DNA of 64,000 nucleotides, from positions 57,143 to 121,142 of the forward strand of contig NZ_WWCU01000019.1 in NCBI RefSeq assembly GCF_009857595.1. Reading direction: 5' to 3'. The DNA comes from Pseudoduganella aquatica (GTDB taxonomy: Bacteria; Pseudomonadota; Gammaproteobacteria; Burkholderiales; Burkholderiaceae_D). How positions within the stretch are numbered: position 1 is the first letter of the stretch; the number at the start of each line of letters is the position of its first letter. Shown here in pieces: positions 39,865 through 48,507 of this stretch. The notes beneath the pieces are model-generated. The model did not search any database. It was not told the origin of the DNA and worked only from the letters and a program-made list of their open reading frames with translations. The position numbers were made by a program, and so were the translations under genes.

Positions 39865-39881
39865 ATTTCACTATATGAAAT
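39865..39881. promoter_or_regulatory. inverted repeat upstream of the aceE promoter
   Basis: ATTTCA-CTATA-TGAAAT: six-base arms (39865-39870, 39876-39881) in the folD-aceE gap, 14 bases upstream of the aceE -35 box. A candidate operator for the pyruvate dehydrogenase operon or for folD; no regulator gene is adjacent. Confidence 0.5.
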
Positions 39882-39894
39882 GATGTATCGCAAT

Positions 39895-39923
39895 TTGAAA
39901 AATAGGGAAATCACTGTTAGAAT
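39895..39923 (+). promoter_or_regulatory. aceE-aceF-lpd promoter
   Basis: TTGAAA (39895-39900), 17 bases, TAGAAT (39918-39923): a near-consensus sigma-70 promoter that would give a leader of about 80 bases before aceE. This is the clearest promoter in the gap. Confidence 0.75.
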
Positions 39924-40008
39924 CTTCACACTAATCCGAAGTCTTAGTAAATAATCACGCAGCACCGTCCGACAGCGATCCGGGCACTCACACTAGGAGA
40001 CTCAACGC

Positions 40009-42705
40009 ATGGCACCTCAACTTGACCAGGTCACGGCACTCACCGCCAACGATTCTGACGCGCAGGAAACCAAAGAATGGCTGGAGGCGCTACAAGCCGT
40101 CCTGGAAAAAGAAGGCCCGGACCGCGCGCACTATCTGATGGAACGCTTGATCGATCTGGCCCGCCAGAGCGGCTCGGATATCCCGTTCTCGGCCAACACG
40201 GCCTACGTCAACACCATTCCGGCCCACCTGGAGCAGCACTGCCCGGGCAACCTGGAATATGAAGAGAAGCTGCGCTCGTGGATGCGCTGGAACGCCATGG
40301 CCATGGTGGTCAAGGCCAACCGCGTTGACGGCGACCTGGGCGGCCACCTGTCCTCCTTCGCCTCGCTGGCCAATATGCTGGGCATCGGCTTCAACCACTT
40401 CTGGAAAGCGCCTAGCGAAAGCCATGGCGGCGACCTGCTGTACATCCAGGGCCACTCCTCGCCCGGCGTGTACGCGCGCGCCTTCCTGGAAGGCCGCCTG
40501 AGCGAAGAACAACTGACCCATTACCGCCGCGAAGTCGGCGGCAAGGGTCTGTCGTCGTATCCGCACCCGAAACTGATGCCGAACTTCTGGCAGTTCCCTA
40601 CCGTGTCCATGGGCCTGGGCCCGCTGATGGCCATCTACCAGGCGCGCTTCCTGAAGTACCTGCACGCCCGCTCCATCGCCGACACCACCGACCGTAAGGT
40701 CTGGGCATTCTGCGGCGACGGCGAGATGGACGAACCGGAATCGCTGGGCGCCATCGGCATGGCTGCGCGCGAACGCCTGGACAACCTGGTTATCGTGGTC
40801 AACTGCAACCTGCAGCGCCTGGACGGCCCTGTGCGCGGCAACGGCAAGATTATCCAGGAACTGGAAGCGGACTTCCGCGGCGCCGGCTGGAACGTGGTCA
40901 AAGTCATCTGGGGTCCGGGCTGGGACGCGCTGCTGAAGCAGGACAAAGAAGGCATCCTGCAAAAAGTGATGATGGAAACGCTGGACGGCGAATACCAGAA
41001 CTACAAGGCCAAGGACGGCGCCTATGTGCGCGCCAACTTCTTCGGCAAGCATCCGAAGCTGCTGGAAATGGTCGCCAACATGACCGACGACGACATCTGG
41101 CGCCTGACCCGCGGCGGCCACGATCCGCACAAGATCTACGCCGCCTTCAAAGTGGCGCAGGAACACAAGGGCCAGCCTACCGTCCTGCTGGTGAAGACCA
41201 TCAAGGGCTTCGGCATGGGCAAGCACGGCGAAGCGCGCAACACCGCGCACAACACCAAGAAGCTGACCGACGAAGCCGTGCGCGAAATGCGCGACCGCTA
41301 CTCGATCCCTATCCCGGACGACAAGCTGGCCGACATCCCGTTCTACAAGCCTGCCGACGACGCGCCGGAAATCAAGTACCTGCACGAGCGCCGCGCCGCG
41401 CTGGGCGGCTACCTGCCGCAGCGCCGCATGCAAGCCGACGAGAAGCTGACCGTGCCGGCGCTGACCGCATTCCAGAACGTGCTGGACGCGACCGCCGAAG
41501 GCCGCGAAGTGTCGAGCACCCAGACCTTCGTCCGTATCCTGACCACGCTGCTGAAAGACCCGAGCATCGGCGCGCGCATCGTGCCTATCCTGGTCGATGA
41601 ATCGCGTACCTTCGGTATGGAAGGCCTGTTCCGCCAGGTTGGCATCTTCAACCAGCAAGGCCAGTTGTACGAGCCGGTCGACAAAGACCAGGTGATGTAC
41701 TACCGCGAAGACAAGGCCGGCCAGATCCTGCAGGAAGGTATCAATGAAGCGGGCGGCATGAGCTCGTGGATCGCAGCCGCGACCTCGTACTCGACCAACA
41801 ACCGCGTGATGATTCCGTTCTACACGTACTACTCGATGTTCGGCATGCAGCGTATCGGCGACCTGGTATGGGCCGCCGCCGACATGCGCGCCCGTGGCTT
41901 CCTGATGGGCGGCACCGCAGGCCGCACCACGCTGAACGGCGAGGGCCTGCAGCACGAAGACGGCCATAGCCACCTGTTCGCAGCGGCTGTACCGAACTGC
42001 ATGCCTTACGATCCGACCTTCGGCCACGAAGTCGCCGTGATCATCCAGGACGGCCTGCGCCGCATGGTGGAAGACCAGGAAGACGTGTTCTACTACATCA
42101 CCATCATGAACGAGAACTACCCGCACCCAGGCATCAAGCCGGGCCAGGAAGAGGGCATCCTGAAGGGCCTGTACCTGCTGCAGGAAGGCGACAAGTCGCT
42201 GAAGCAGCGCGTGCAGCTGATGGGTTCCGGCACCATCCTGCGCGAATCGCTGTTCGCACAGGAACTGCTGAAGAACGACTGGAACATCGCGGCCGACGTG
42301 TGGTCCGCACCGTCGCTGACCCTGGTGGCGCGCGACGGCCAGGATGCGGAACGCTGGAACCTGGTCAACCCGACCAAGGAACCGCGCGTGCCTTACGTGG
42401 CGCAGCTGATGAAGGACACCACCGGTCCTATCGTGGCGACCACCGACTACATGCGTGCGTTTGCTGAACAGATCCGCGCCTTCATCCCGAAAGACCGCAC
42501 CTACCGCGTGCTGGGCACCGACGGTTTCGGCCGCTCGGACACCCGCGCCGCACTGCGCGAGTTCTTCGAAGTGAACCGTTACTACATCACGGTCGCTGCG
42601 CTGAAATCGCTGTCGGAAGAAGGCAAGATCGACGTGTCCGTGGTTGAACAGGCTATCGTCAAGTACGGCCTGAACGCGGACAAGCCAAATCCGGTGACCC
42701 AATAA
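40009..42705 (+). CDS. aceE: pyruvate dehydrogenase E1 component (homodimeric type)
   Basis: Thiamine-diphosphate enzyme that decarboxylates pyruvate and passes the acetyl group to the lipoyl arms of E2. 898 residues, matching the homodimeric E1 of proteobacteria. The ThDP site GDGEMDEPES starts at Gly236, with the pyrophosphate-binding asparagine in VVNCNLQRLDG. GGTAGRTTLNGEGLQHEDGHS is the characteristic E1 signature. First gene of aceE-aceF-lpd, 31 bases before aceF. Codon use is less GC-extreme than average, consistent with high expression. Confidence 0.99.
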   Translation: MAPQLDQVTALTANDSDAQETKEWLEALQAVLEKEGPDRAHYLMERLIDLARQSGSDIPFSANTAYVNTIPAHLEQHCPGNLEYEEKLRSWMRWNAMAMVVKANRVDGDLGGHLSSFASLANMLGIGFNHFWKAPSESHGGDLLYIQGHSSPGVYARAFLEGRLSEEQLTHYRREVGGKGLSSYPHPKLMPNFWQFPTVSMGLGPLMAIYQARFLKYLHARSIADTTDRKVWAFCGDGEMDEPESLGAIGMAARERLDNLVIVVNCNLQRLDGPVRGNGKIIQELEADFRGAGWNVVKVIWGPGWDALLKQDKEGILQKVMMETLDGEYQNYKAKDGAYVRANFFGKHPKLLEMVANMTDDDIWRLTRGGHDPHKIYAAFKVAQEHKGQPTVLLVKTIKGFGMGKHGEARNTAHNTKKLTDEAVREMRDRYSIPIPDDKLADIPFYKPADDAPEIKYLHERRAALGGYLPQRRMQADEKLTVPALTAFQNVLDATAEGREVSSTQTFVRILTTLLKDPSIGARIVPILVDESRTFGMEGLFRQVGIFNQQGQLYEPVDKDQVMYYREDKAGQILQEGINEAGGMSSWIAAATSYSTNNRVMIPFYTYYSMFGMQRIGDLVWAAADMRARGFLMGGTAGRTTLNGEGLQHEDGHSHLFAAAVPNCMPYDPTFGHEVAVIIQDGLRRMVEDQEDVFYYITIMNENYPHPGIKPGQEEGILKGLYLLQEGDKSLKQRVQLMGSGTILRESLFAQELLKNDWNIAADVWSAPSLTLVARDGQDAERWNLVNPTKEPRVPYVAQLMKDTTGPIVATTDYMRAFAEQIRAFIPKDRTYRVLGTDGFGRSDTRAALREFFEVNRYYITVAALKSLSEEGKIDVSVVEQAIVKYGLNADKPNPVTQ

Positions 42706-42736
42706 TCCGCTGAGAAAAAGAAACGGAGCAAACGCT

Positions 42737-44419
42737 ATGAGCATTGTGGAAGTTAAAGTCCCGGATATCGGCGATTTCAAAGAAGTTGAAATCATCGAGC
42801 TGATGATCAAAGTCGGCGACACGATCAAAGTAGACCAGTCGCTGATTACCGTTGAATCGGATAAGGCCAGCATGGAGATTCCTTCGAGCGCCGCCGGCGT
42901 GGTGAAGGAAATCAAGGTCAAGGTAGGCGACAAGGTTGCGGAAGGTTCGCTGCTGCTGTTGCTGGAAGCTGACGGCGCTGCCGCGGGTGCTGGCACTGCC
43001 AGCACGCCGGCCGCCCCTGCCGCTGCTGCTCCGGCAGCTGCAGCACCAGCGCCTGCCGCTGCTGCACCGGCTCCGGCCGCAGCACCGGCCGCCGCCTCCG
43101 GCCCTGTCGAAGTAAAAGTACCGGACATCGGCGACTTCAAGGAAGTGGAAGTCATCGAAGTGATGGTCAAGGTTGGCGACACCATCAAGGTGGACCAGTC
43201 GCTGCTGACCGTTGAATCGGACAAGGCCAGCATGGAGATTCCTTCGTCGCACGCTGGCGTGGTCAAGGAAGTCAAAGTCAAGCTGGGCGACAAGGTTGCC
43301 ATGGGCACGGTCGTGCTGGTGGTTGAAGCCACCGGCGGCGCAGCTTCGGCGCCAGCCGCTGCCGCCCCTGCCGCTGCACCCGCCGCCGCTTCGGCTCCTG
43401 CCGCCGCACCAGCCGCAGCTCCGGCGCCAGCCGCTGCAGCAGCTCCGGCCGTATCGCAAGGCTCGGTTGAAACCAGCAAGCTGGCGCACGCATCGCCATC
43501 GATCCGTAAGTTCGCCCGCGAACTGGGCGTGGACCTGGGCAAAGTGCCAGGCAGCGGCCAGAAAGGCCGCATCACCCAGCTGGACGTGCAGAACTTCGTC
43601 AAGGGCGTGATGGCCGGCACTACCGCAGCTCCTGCGGGCGCTGCCGCTCCTGCCGGCGCTTCGGGCGGCGGCAACTTCAACGTGCTGGCATGGCCGTCGC
43701 TGGACTTCAGCAAATTCGGTGAAACCGAACTGCTGCCCCTGTCGCGCATCAAGAAGATCTCCGGTCCTAACCTGCACCGCAACTGGGTGCAGATCCCGCA
43801 CGTCACGCAGTTCGACGATGCAGACATCACCGATCTGGAAGCGTTCCGCGTCGAGACCAACAACGCCAATGCCAAGAACAAGGACGCAGCCAAGCTGACT
43901 ATGCTGGCCTTCGTCATCAAGGCATCTGTCGCCGCGCTGAAGAAATTCCCGACCTTCAATGCATCGCTGGACGCCAATGGCGAAAACCTGATCCTGAAGA
44001 AGTACTACAACATCGGCTTCGCAGCCGACACGCCGAACGGCCTGGTGGTGCCGGTTGTGAAGAACGCCGACCAGAAGTCCGTTTCGCAGATCGCCCGCGA
44101 AATGACCGAGCTGTCGCTGCAAGCGCGAGAAGGCAAGCTGAAGCCGACCGACATGCAAGGCGCCACCTTCACCATCTCGTCGCTGGGCGGCATTGGCGGC
44201 ACGCACTTCACGCCTATCGTCAACGCGCCGGAAGTGGCCATCCTGGGCCTGTCCAAAGCGTCGATCAAGCCGGTATGGGACGGCAAGGCCTTCCAGCCGC
44301 GCCTGATGATGGGTACGTCGCTGTCCTACGACCACCGCGTGGTCGACGGTGCAATGGGCGCCCGCTTCTCCGTGTACCTGAGCGAAGTGCTCGGCGACAT
44401 GCGCAAAATTCTGCTGTAA
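42737..44419 (+). CDS. aceF: dihydrolipoyl acetyltransferase, pyruvate dehydrogenase E2
   Basis: 560-residue core of the complex. Two lipoyl domains (lipoyl lysines Lys43 and Lys163, each in [13 protein letters not shown]) are separated by Ala/Pro-rich linkers (about 80-115 and 195-245). The E1/E3-binding domain (HASPSIRKFARELGVDLGKV, about 252-290) follows, then the acyltransferase with catalytic His533 in YDHRVVDGAMG. E. coli AceF has three lipoyl domains, so two here is a lineage variant. An in-frame linker of low complexity could mislead repeat finders. Confidence 0.98.
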   Translation: MSIVEVKVPDIGDFKEVEIIELMIKVGDTIKVDQSLITVESDKASMEIPSSAAGVVKEIKVKVGDKVAEGSLLLLLEADGAAAGAGTASTPAAPAAAAPAAAAPAPAAAAPAPAAAPAAASGPVEVKVPDIGDFKEVEVIEVMVKVGDTIKVDQSLLTVESDKASMEIPSSHAGVVKEVKVKLGDKVAMGTVVLVVEATGGAASAPAAAAPAAAPAAASAPAAAPAAAPAPAAAAAPAVSQGSVETSKLAHASPSIRKFARELGVDLGKVPGSGQKGRITQLDVQNFVKGVMAGTTAAPAGAAAPAGASGGGNFNVLAWPSLDFSKFGETELLPLSRIKKISGPNLHRNWVQIPHVTQFDDADITDLEAFRVETNNANAKNKDAAKLTMLAFVIKASVAALKKFPTFNASLDANGENLILKKYYNIGFAADTPNGLVVPVVKNADQKSVSQIAREMTELSLQAREGKLKPTDMQGATFTISSLGGIGGTHFTPIVNAPEVAILGLSKASIKPVWDGKAFQPRLMMGTSLSYDHRVVDGAMGARFSVYLSEVLGDMRKILL

Positions 44420-44428
44420 GGAGCGACT

Positions 44429-46219
44429 ATGAGCACAGTAGAAGTCAAAGTCCCTAACATCGGCGACTTCGCCGAGGTGGAAGTGATTGAAGTGATGGTC
44501 AAGGTCGGCGATACGATCAAGGCCGACCAGTCGCTCATCACCGTCGAATCGGACAAGGCCAGCATGGAAGTGCCTTCGTCGCACGGCGGCGTGGTGAAAG
44601 AACTGAAGGTCAAGGTTGGCGACAAGGTCAAGGAAGGCGTTGTGCTGCTGGTGCTGGAAGCCGCAGCGGGCGCCGCTGCCGCAGCTCCGGCCGCCGCAGC
44701 ACCTGCACCTGCCGCAGCAGCTCCGGCGCCAGCCGCCGCTGCTGCTCCTGCCGCGCCGATCGCCGCACCAGCCGGTAGCAGCTATGCCGGCCAGGTCGAC
44801 ATCGACTGCGACATGATGGTGCTGGGCGGCGGTCCTGGCGGCTACTCGGCCGCCTTCCGCGCCGCCGACCTGGGCCTGAACACCGTGATCGTCGAGCGTT
44901 ACGAAACGCTGGGCGGCGTGTGCCTGAACGTGGGCTGCATCCCGTCGAAAGCGCTGCTGCACGTGGCGTCCGTGATCGACGAGACCGCGCACATGTCCAA
45001 CACCGGCGTTACCTTCGCCAAGCCGACCATCGACATCGACCAGGTACGCAAGTACAAGGAAGGCGTGATCAAGAACATGACCGGCGGCCTGGCCGGCATG
45101 GCCAAGGCACGCAAGACGCAGATCGTCACCGGCGTAGGCCAGTTCCTGAGCGCGAACCACATCGAAGTGACGGCGAAAGACGGCAGCAAGAAAGTCGTCC
45201 AGTTCAAGCAAGCCATCATCGCGGCCGGTTCGGCTGTAGTGAAGCTGCCGTTCGTGCCGGAAGATCCGCGCATCGTCGATTCGACCGGCGCGCTGGAACT
45301 GCGCCAGATCCCGAAACGCATGCTGGTGATCGGCGGCGGCATCATCGGCCTGGAAATGGCGACGGTGTACTCCACCTTCGGCGCGCGCATCGACGTGGTT
45401 GAAATGATGGACGGCCTGATGCAAGGCGCGGACCGCGACGCGGTCAAAGTCTGGCAAAAGTTCAACGAGAAGCGCTTCGACAACATCATGACCAAGACCA
45501 AGACGGTTGCGGTCGAGGCCCTGCCGGAAGGCATCAAGGTCACGTTCGAAGCAGCGGAAGCCGGCGCCACCGCGCCAGCGCCGCAGATCTACGACCTGGT
45601 GCTGGTGGCCGTGGGCCGCAGCCCGAACGGCAAGAAGATCGCCGCTGAAAAAGCCGGCGTGATCGTCACCGATCGCGGCTTCATCAACGTCGACAGCCAG
45701 ATGCGCACCAACGTGCCCAACATCTTCGCCATCGGCGACCTGGTGGGCCAGCCCATGCTGGCGCACAAGGCGGTGCACGAAGGCCACGTTGCAGCGGAAG
45801 CTGCGGCAGGCCAGAAGTCGCACTTCGACGTGAAGGTGATTCCGTCGGTGGCCTACACCGATCCGGAAGTGGCATGGGCCGGCATTACCGAAGACGAAGC
45901 GAAAGCCAAGGGCATCAAGGTCGAGAAGGGCCACTTCCCTTGGGCGGCAAGCGGCCGCGCCGTGGCCAACGGCCGCGCCGAAGGCTTCACCAAGCTGCTG
46001 TTCGACGCTGAAACGCACCGCATCATCGGCGGCACCATCGTCGGCACGCACGCTGGCGACATGATCGGCGAAATCGCGCTGGCCATCGAAATGGGCTGCG
46101 ACGGCACCGACATCGGCAAGACCATCCACCCGCACCCAACCCTGGGCGAGTCGATCGGCATGGCCGCCGAAGTGTACGAAGGCGTCTGCACCGACCTGCC
46201 TCCGCCGCGCAAGCGTTAA
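44429..46219 (+). CDS. lpdA: dihydrolipoyl dehydrogenase (E3) with N-terminal lipoyl domain
   Basis: 596 residues, about 120 longer than standard E3. Residues 1-75 form a lipoyl domain (Lys43 in [13 protein letters not shown]), then an Ala/Pro linker (about 76-120), then the flavoprotein. The FAD loop is [19 protein letters not shown], the redox disulfide is Cys165/Cys170 in [13 protein letters not shown], and the catalytic His is in HPHPTLGES (His569). Such lipoyl-E3 proteins are known in several Betaproteobacteria such as Ralstonia. It starts 9 bases after aceF and ends before a strong terminator. Confidence 0.97.
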   Translation: MSTVEVKVPNIGDFAEVEVIEVMVKVGDTIKADQSLITVESDKASMEVPSSHGGVVKELKVKVGDKVKEGVVLLVLEAAAGAAAAAPAAAAPAPAAAAPAPAAAAAPAAPIAAPAGSSYAGQVDIDCDMMVLGGGPGGYSAAFRAADLGLNTVIVERYETLGGVCLNVGCIPSKALLHVASVIDETAHMSNTGVTFAKPTIDIDQVRKYKEGVIKNMTGGLAGMAKARKTQIVTGVGQFLSANHIEVTAKDGSKKVVQFKQAIIAAGSAVVKLPFVPEDPRIVDSTGALELRQIPKRMLVIGGGIIGLEMATVYSTFGARIDVVEMMDGLMQGADRDAVKVWQKFNEKRFDNIMTKTKTVAVEALPEGIKVTFEAAEAGATAPAPQIYDLVLVAVGRSPNGKKIAAEKAGVIVTDRGFINVDSQMRTNVPNIFAIGDLVGQPMLAHKAVHEGHVAAEAAAGQKSHFDVKVIPSVAYTDPEVAWAGITEDEAKAKGIKVEKGHFPWAASGRAVANGRAEGFTKLLFDAETHRIIGGTIVGTHAGDMIGEIALAIEMGCDGTDIGKTIHPHPTLGESIGMAAEVYEGVCTDLPPPRKR

Positions 46220-46236
46220 GCTGCAAGCATCTCCCT

Positions 46237-46265
46237 AAAGCCCGGTGTCCGCACCGGGCTTTTTT
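46237..46265 (+). terminator. intrinsic terminator of the aceE-aceF-lpd operon
   Basis: AAGCCCGGTG (46238-46247) pairs with CACCGGGCTT (46252-46261) around TCCG, followed by T residues. It lies 19 bases after the stop codon. Confidence 0.93.
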
Positions 46266-46269
46266 CGTC

Positions 46270-46578
46270 TTACCGAAAGCTGGTTACAGAATCGTTTGTT
46301 TGAGCGCGAATTATTTCTGACACGCGGGGATCATTTTTGTATTTGGCGCTTAGCTGCTCAAGTTGTTTTTGAGCGGCTTGACAATGCTTGACGACAGACC
46401 GCTCGATTTCCCGCTGCCGCTTTTCGCTTAAACTGCCGTCAAATTCTCCCGCGAAATGTTCGCAAGCATTGGCGTTGCGAATGAATGCCTGGACATCTTT
46501 CGGTGTGGCGCTGCTCGCTTGCGTGGTGCCGGACGCCATAAAGCATGCAAGCACAGCCAAGGTTTTCATCTGCATCAT
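46270..46578 (-). CDS. small exported protein, possible immunity partner of the M15 peptidase
   Basis: 102 residues: signal peptide MMQMKTLAVLACFMASGTTQA, then a helical, charged mature part with two cysteines (NACEHFAG and KHCQAAQ) that could form one disulfide. FIRNANACEHFAGEFDGSLSEKRQREIE is its most distinctive stretch. Three nearby Met codons are possible starts; AGGGGA upstream favours 46578 or 46575. It begins 11 bases after the M15 peptidase stop, so the two form an operon. Base composition is clearly lower in GC than the flanking pdh operon. No named family recognised; the immunity idea is inference. Confidence 0.78.
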   Translation of the reverse strand: MMQMKTLAVLACFMASGTTQASSATPKDVQAFIRNANACEHFAGEFDGSLSEKRQREIERSVVKHCQAAQKQLEQLSAKYKNDPRVSEIIRAQTNDSVTSFR

Positions 46579-46589
46579 TTTCCCCTGCG

Positions 46590-47168
46590 CTAGCGCCCGT
46601 TGTTTGACCAATGAGGTACATCTCTCCCGCTGCCAGCGTATTTCTTCACGCCGTAGGTCGCTCCGACTTCGATCAGTTGCCGATTCATTCCGTTGCGAGG
46701 CAGTGATTTGATTTGAACCAGCTTCCCGTTTGCATCCTTCACTGATACGGCGCCACGCCAAGTCAGTGACATGTCGATTGCCAGCCCCAGGTTATGTTGG
46801 GAGCGAAGGGCCGGCTTTGTGCGCAGGCGTCGCAGCGAAAGGGCGTCAACCATATCTTTTGCTGCGCGCATGGATTCAGCAGATGCCGGATGCTGCCATT
46901 CTATATCCACGCCAACCATAGCTGGAATTGAGCTGGCGTCCGTCTTGTCATTCGCTATGCGCCAAGCCCAATGCATCAGGTAGGATCGTTTTGCCGGCCT
47001 GTAGGTGGCATCTATTTCAACCTTGATGCCAGCTTCAGTCATGGCATGTATAAAGTCTTCAACCGCGTGGCGGAATGTGCCGTTTAGGTCTTTGGTGTCT
47101 CTGCTACCCGGAAAGCGCCGCGCCCATTGAGCGCCACTTAATTCCTTGTTCTGTTTGGATGTGGCCAT
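46590..47168 (-). CDS. M15-family peptidoglycan peptidase without signal peptide
   Basis: 192 residues with the zinc-peptidase pattern of the VanY/endolysin M15 group: SQHNLGLAIDMSL (Ser123, His125, Asp132) and PHWS (His186) supply the ligands, and TYRP (Arg57) is the usual upstream site. Such enzymes cut D-Ala or L-Ala-D-Glu bonds in cell-wall peptides. No signal peptide is present, as in phage endolysins and secretion-system effectors. GGAGG precedes the ATG. The gene and its downstream partner are AT-richer than the surroundings, and no phage genes (holin, tail) adjoin. Confidence 0.88.
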   Translation of the reverse strand: MATSKQNKELSGAQWARRFPGSRDTKDLNGTFRHAVEDFIHAMTEAGIKVEIDATYRPAKRSYLMHWAWRIANDKTDASSIPAMVGVDIEWQHPASAESMRAAKDMVDALSLRRLRTKPALRSQHNLGLAIDMSLTWRGAVSVKDANGKLVQIKSLPRNGMNRQLIEVGATYGVKKYAGSGRDVPHWSNNGR

Positions 47169-47311
47169 GTCAAACCTCCGTTTTTCGGCTTAATTAGCCG
47201 ACGCTGGTGGAAGTTCAAAGGCTAGCCGAGGCCAAAGATGATGGCGTTGATCGCGGCCAAACTGCATGCGGTTTATTTTCGCATCCCAGTGATACGCGCA
47301 GCTTCCTGAGC

Positions 47312-47407
47312 ATGGCGCAAGGCTGGTGGCGCGGCTATCTGGTGATGATGTTGCAGAGCTATCTGCTCTACAGGGCTTACCGCGCTGCTCTAAAGCGGGC
47401 TGAATGA
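47312..47407 (+). CDS. short hydrophobic open frame, possible gene remnant
   Basis: 31 codons (MAQGWWRGYLVMMLQSYLLYRAYRAALKRAE) in the 322-base gap between the M15 peptidase and the DUF3144 gene. The frame extends upstream to a GTG at 47207, with less convincing codons. It could be a tiny membrane peptide or the end of a lost gene. No ribosome site is obvious. Confidence 0.25.
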   Translation: MAQGWWRGYLVMMLQSYLLYRAYRAALKRAE

Positions 47408-47490
47408 CAAACCGCCCGGCCTTGATGAGGGCCAGGCGGCTGATCGCCCCGGCGACCGGGATCCCGGGGCTGGAACTGCGTCCCGCGCGA

Positions 47491-47778
47491 TTACTTGGTG
47501 CGGTACTTTTCGAAATTGGTTTCGAAATCGCCGAAGTTATCGTTCAACATCTTCTCGTGCTGCTCTTTGTAGTACTGCATCGCCGCTTCCTTTTGCTGGG
47601 AAAAGGCAGCTTGCTCGCCAGTGGATACGGCCAGCATGTAGGCGTTGAAGCGGGTAGCCGCGAACAGGATGGCTGGGCCGATGGTGTTGCGGTCCATGGT
47701 CTGTGCCTTGTCGTTGGCCAGGTTGATGAAGGAATCGACAAGTTGCCAGAATTGTTCGTCGTTGTTAGGGGTGGTCAT
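47491..47778 (-). CDS. DUF3144-family protein
   Basis: 95 residues, soluble and helical, without signal peptide. It reads MTTPNNDEQFWQLVDSFINLANDKAQ near the N-terminus and ends NDNFGDFETNFEKYRTK; this pattern and length fit DUF3144 proteins of unknown function. It is leftward and alone, 108 bases from the redoxin gene. Confidence 0.82.
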   Translation of the reverse strand: MTTPNNDEQFWQLVDSFINLANDKAQTMDRNTIGPAILFAATRFNAYMLAVSTGEQAAFSQQKEAAMQYYKEQHEKMLNDNFGDFETNFEKYRTK

Positions 47779-47885
47779 TGATGTCTCGGTATGAATTTAA
47801 ACGAGTGGGCATCCTGCCACGAATCGGCGCAATAGTCGAGCGGCGGCGCGCCGGGCGCCGCCTTGTACGCGGCCAGTGTTGCCGA

Positions 47886-48491
47886 TTAGCCGTATTTCAC
47901 CGAGCAGCCATAGGGCTGGGTCACTGGTTTGCTGACCGGCTTGCCCGCCGTGACTTCGTCGATGGCCTGCACCACGTAGTTGCTGGCGCCGGCGATATCG
48001 GCGGCATTGGCGCTCGGCTTGCTGTCAATGGCGCCGGCGTACACCAGTTTGCCGGCCGGATCGATCAAGTACATATGCGGCGTGGTGCGCGCGCCGTAGG
48101 CACGGCCGATCTTGCCGCTGTCGACCAGGATGGCGTTGGCCGTGGCTTTTTTCTCTTTGGCCCAGCTGGACAGCGAGGCGGCCGATTTGGGATCGCCGTC
48201 CGGCGCGGCGCTGGTGCTCACCGACAGCCACACCACCTGCTTGCCGGCGGCGTGCTTTTGCGTGCTTTGCATATTGCCGCTGTTGTAGTGCTTTTGCACG
48301 AAGGGACAATCGGGGTTGACCCATTCGAGCACCACGTATTTGCCTTTCAGGCTCTCCAGCGATACCTGCTTGCCTGCGGTGTCGATGCCGGTGAATGCCG
48401 GCGCAAGCTGGCCCACCGCCGCTTGCGCCATGGCCAGTGCGCTGGCCGTCAAACCTGCGATCAATGCTGCCGTCAACGTCAGAGTTTTCAT
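47886..48491 (-). CDS. periplasmic thioredoxin-like (redoxin) protein with a single peroxidatic Cys
   Basis: 201 residues: signal peptide about 1-24 (ending AMAQA), then an AhpC/TSA-thioredoxin fold (APAFTGIDTAGKQVSLESLKGKYVVLEWVNPDCPFVQKHY). Only one cysteine sits in the active-site position (DCPFV, no CxxC); a second is near the C-terminus (YGCSVKYG). It may act as a one-Cys peroxidase or thiol carrier. It lies 16 bases from the gene for a DsbD-like reductase, which could keep it reduced. Confidence 0.88.
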   Translation of the reverse strand: MKTLTLTAALIAGLTASALAMAQAAVGQLAPAFTGIDTAGKQVSLESLKGKYVVLEWVNPDCPFVQKHYNSGNMQSTQKHAAGKQVVWLSVSTSAAPDGDPKSAASLSSWAKEKKATANAILVDSGKIGRAYGARTTPHMYLIDPAGKLVYAGAIDSKPSANAADIAGASNYVVQAIDEVTAGKPVSKPVTQPYGCSVKYG

Positions 48492-48507
48492 GCGATTTCC
48501 TTTCAGG

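Noticed and set aside
43000..43450. Possible tandem DNA repeat or CRISPR-like array in aceF
   Set aside because: It is Ala/Pro linker coding sequence between lipoyl domains; there are no spaced identical repeats. No CRISPR array was seen anywhere.
40090..43977. Very long open frame on the minus strand (about 1295 codons) opposite aceE and aceF
   Set aside because: It is the antisense shadow of two strongly supported genes in GC-rich DNA; its translation is His/Arg/Ala-rich low complexity with no domain.
42659..46135. Long minus-strand open frame opposite aceF and lpd
   Set aside because: Same cause; its apparent repeats mirror the lipoyl domains and Ala/Pro linkers of the real genes.
46270..47490. 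Prophage remnant around the M15 peptidase
   Set aside because: No holin, tail, integrase or attachment repeat was found on either side; a single endolysin-like gene is not enough.
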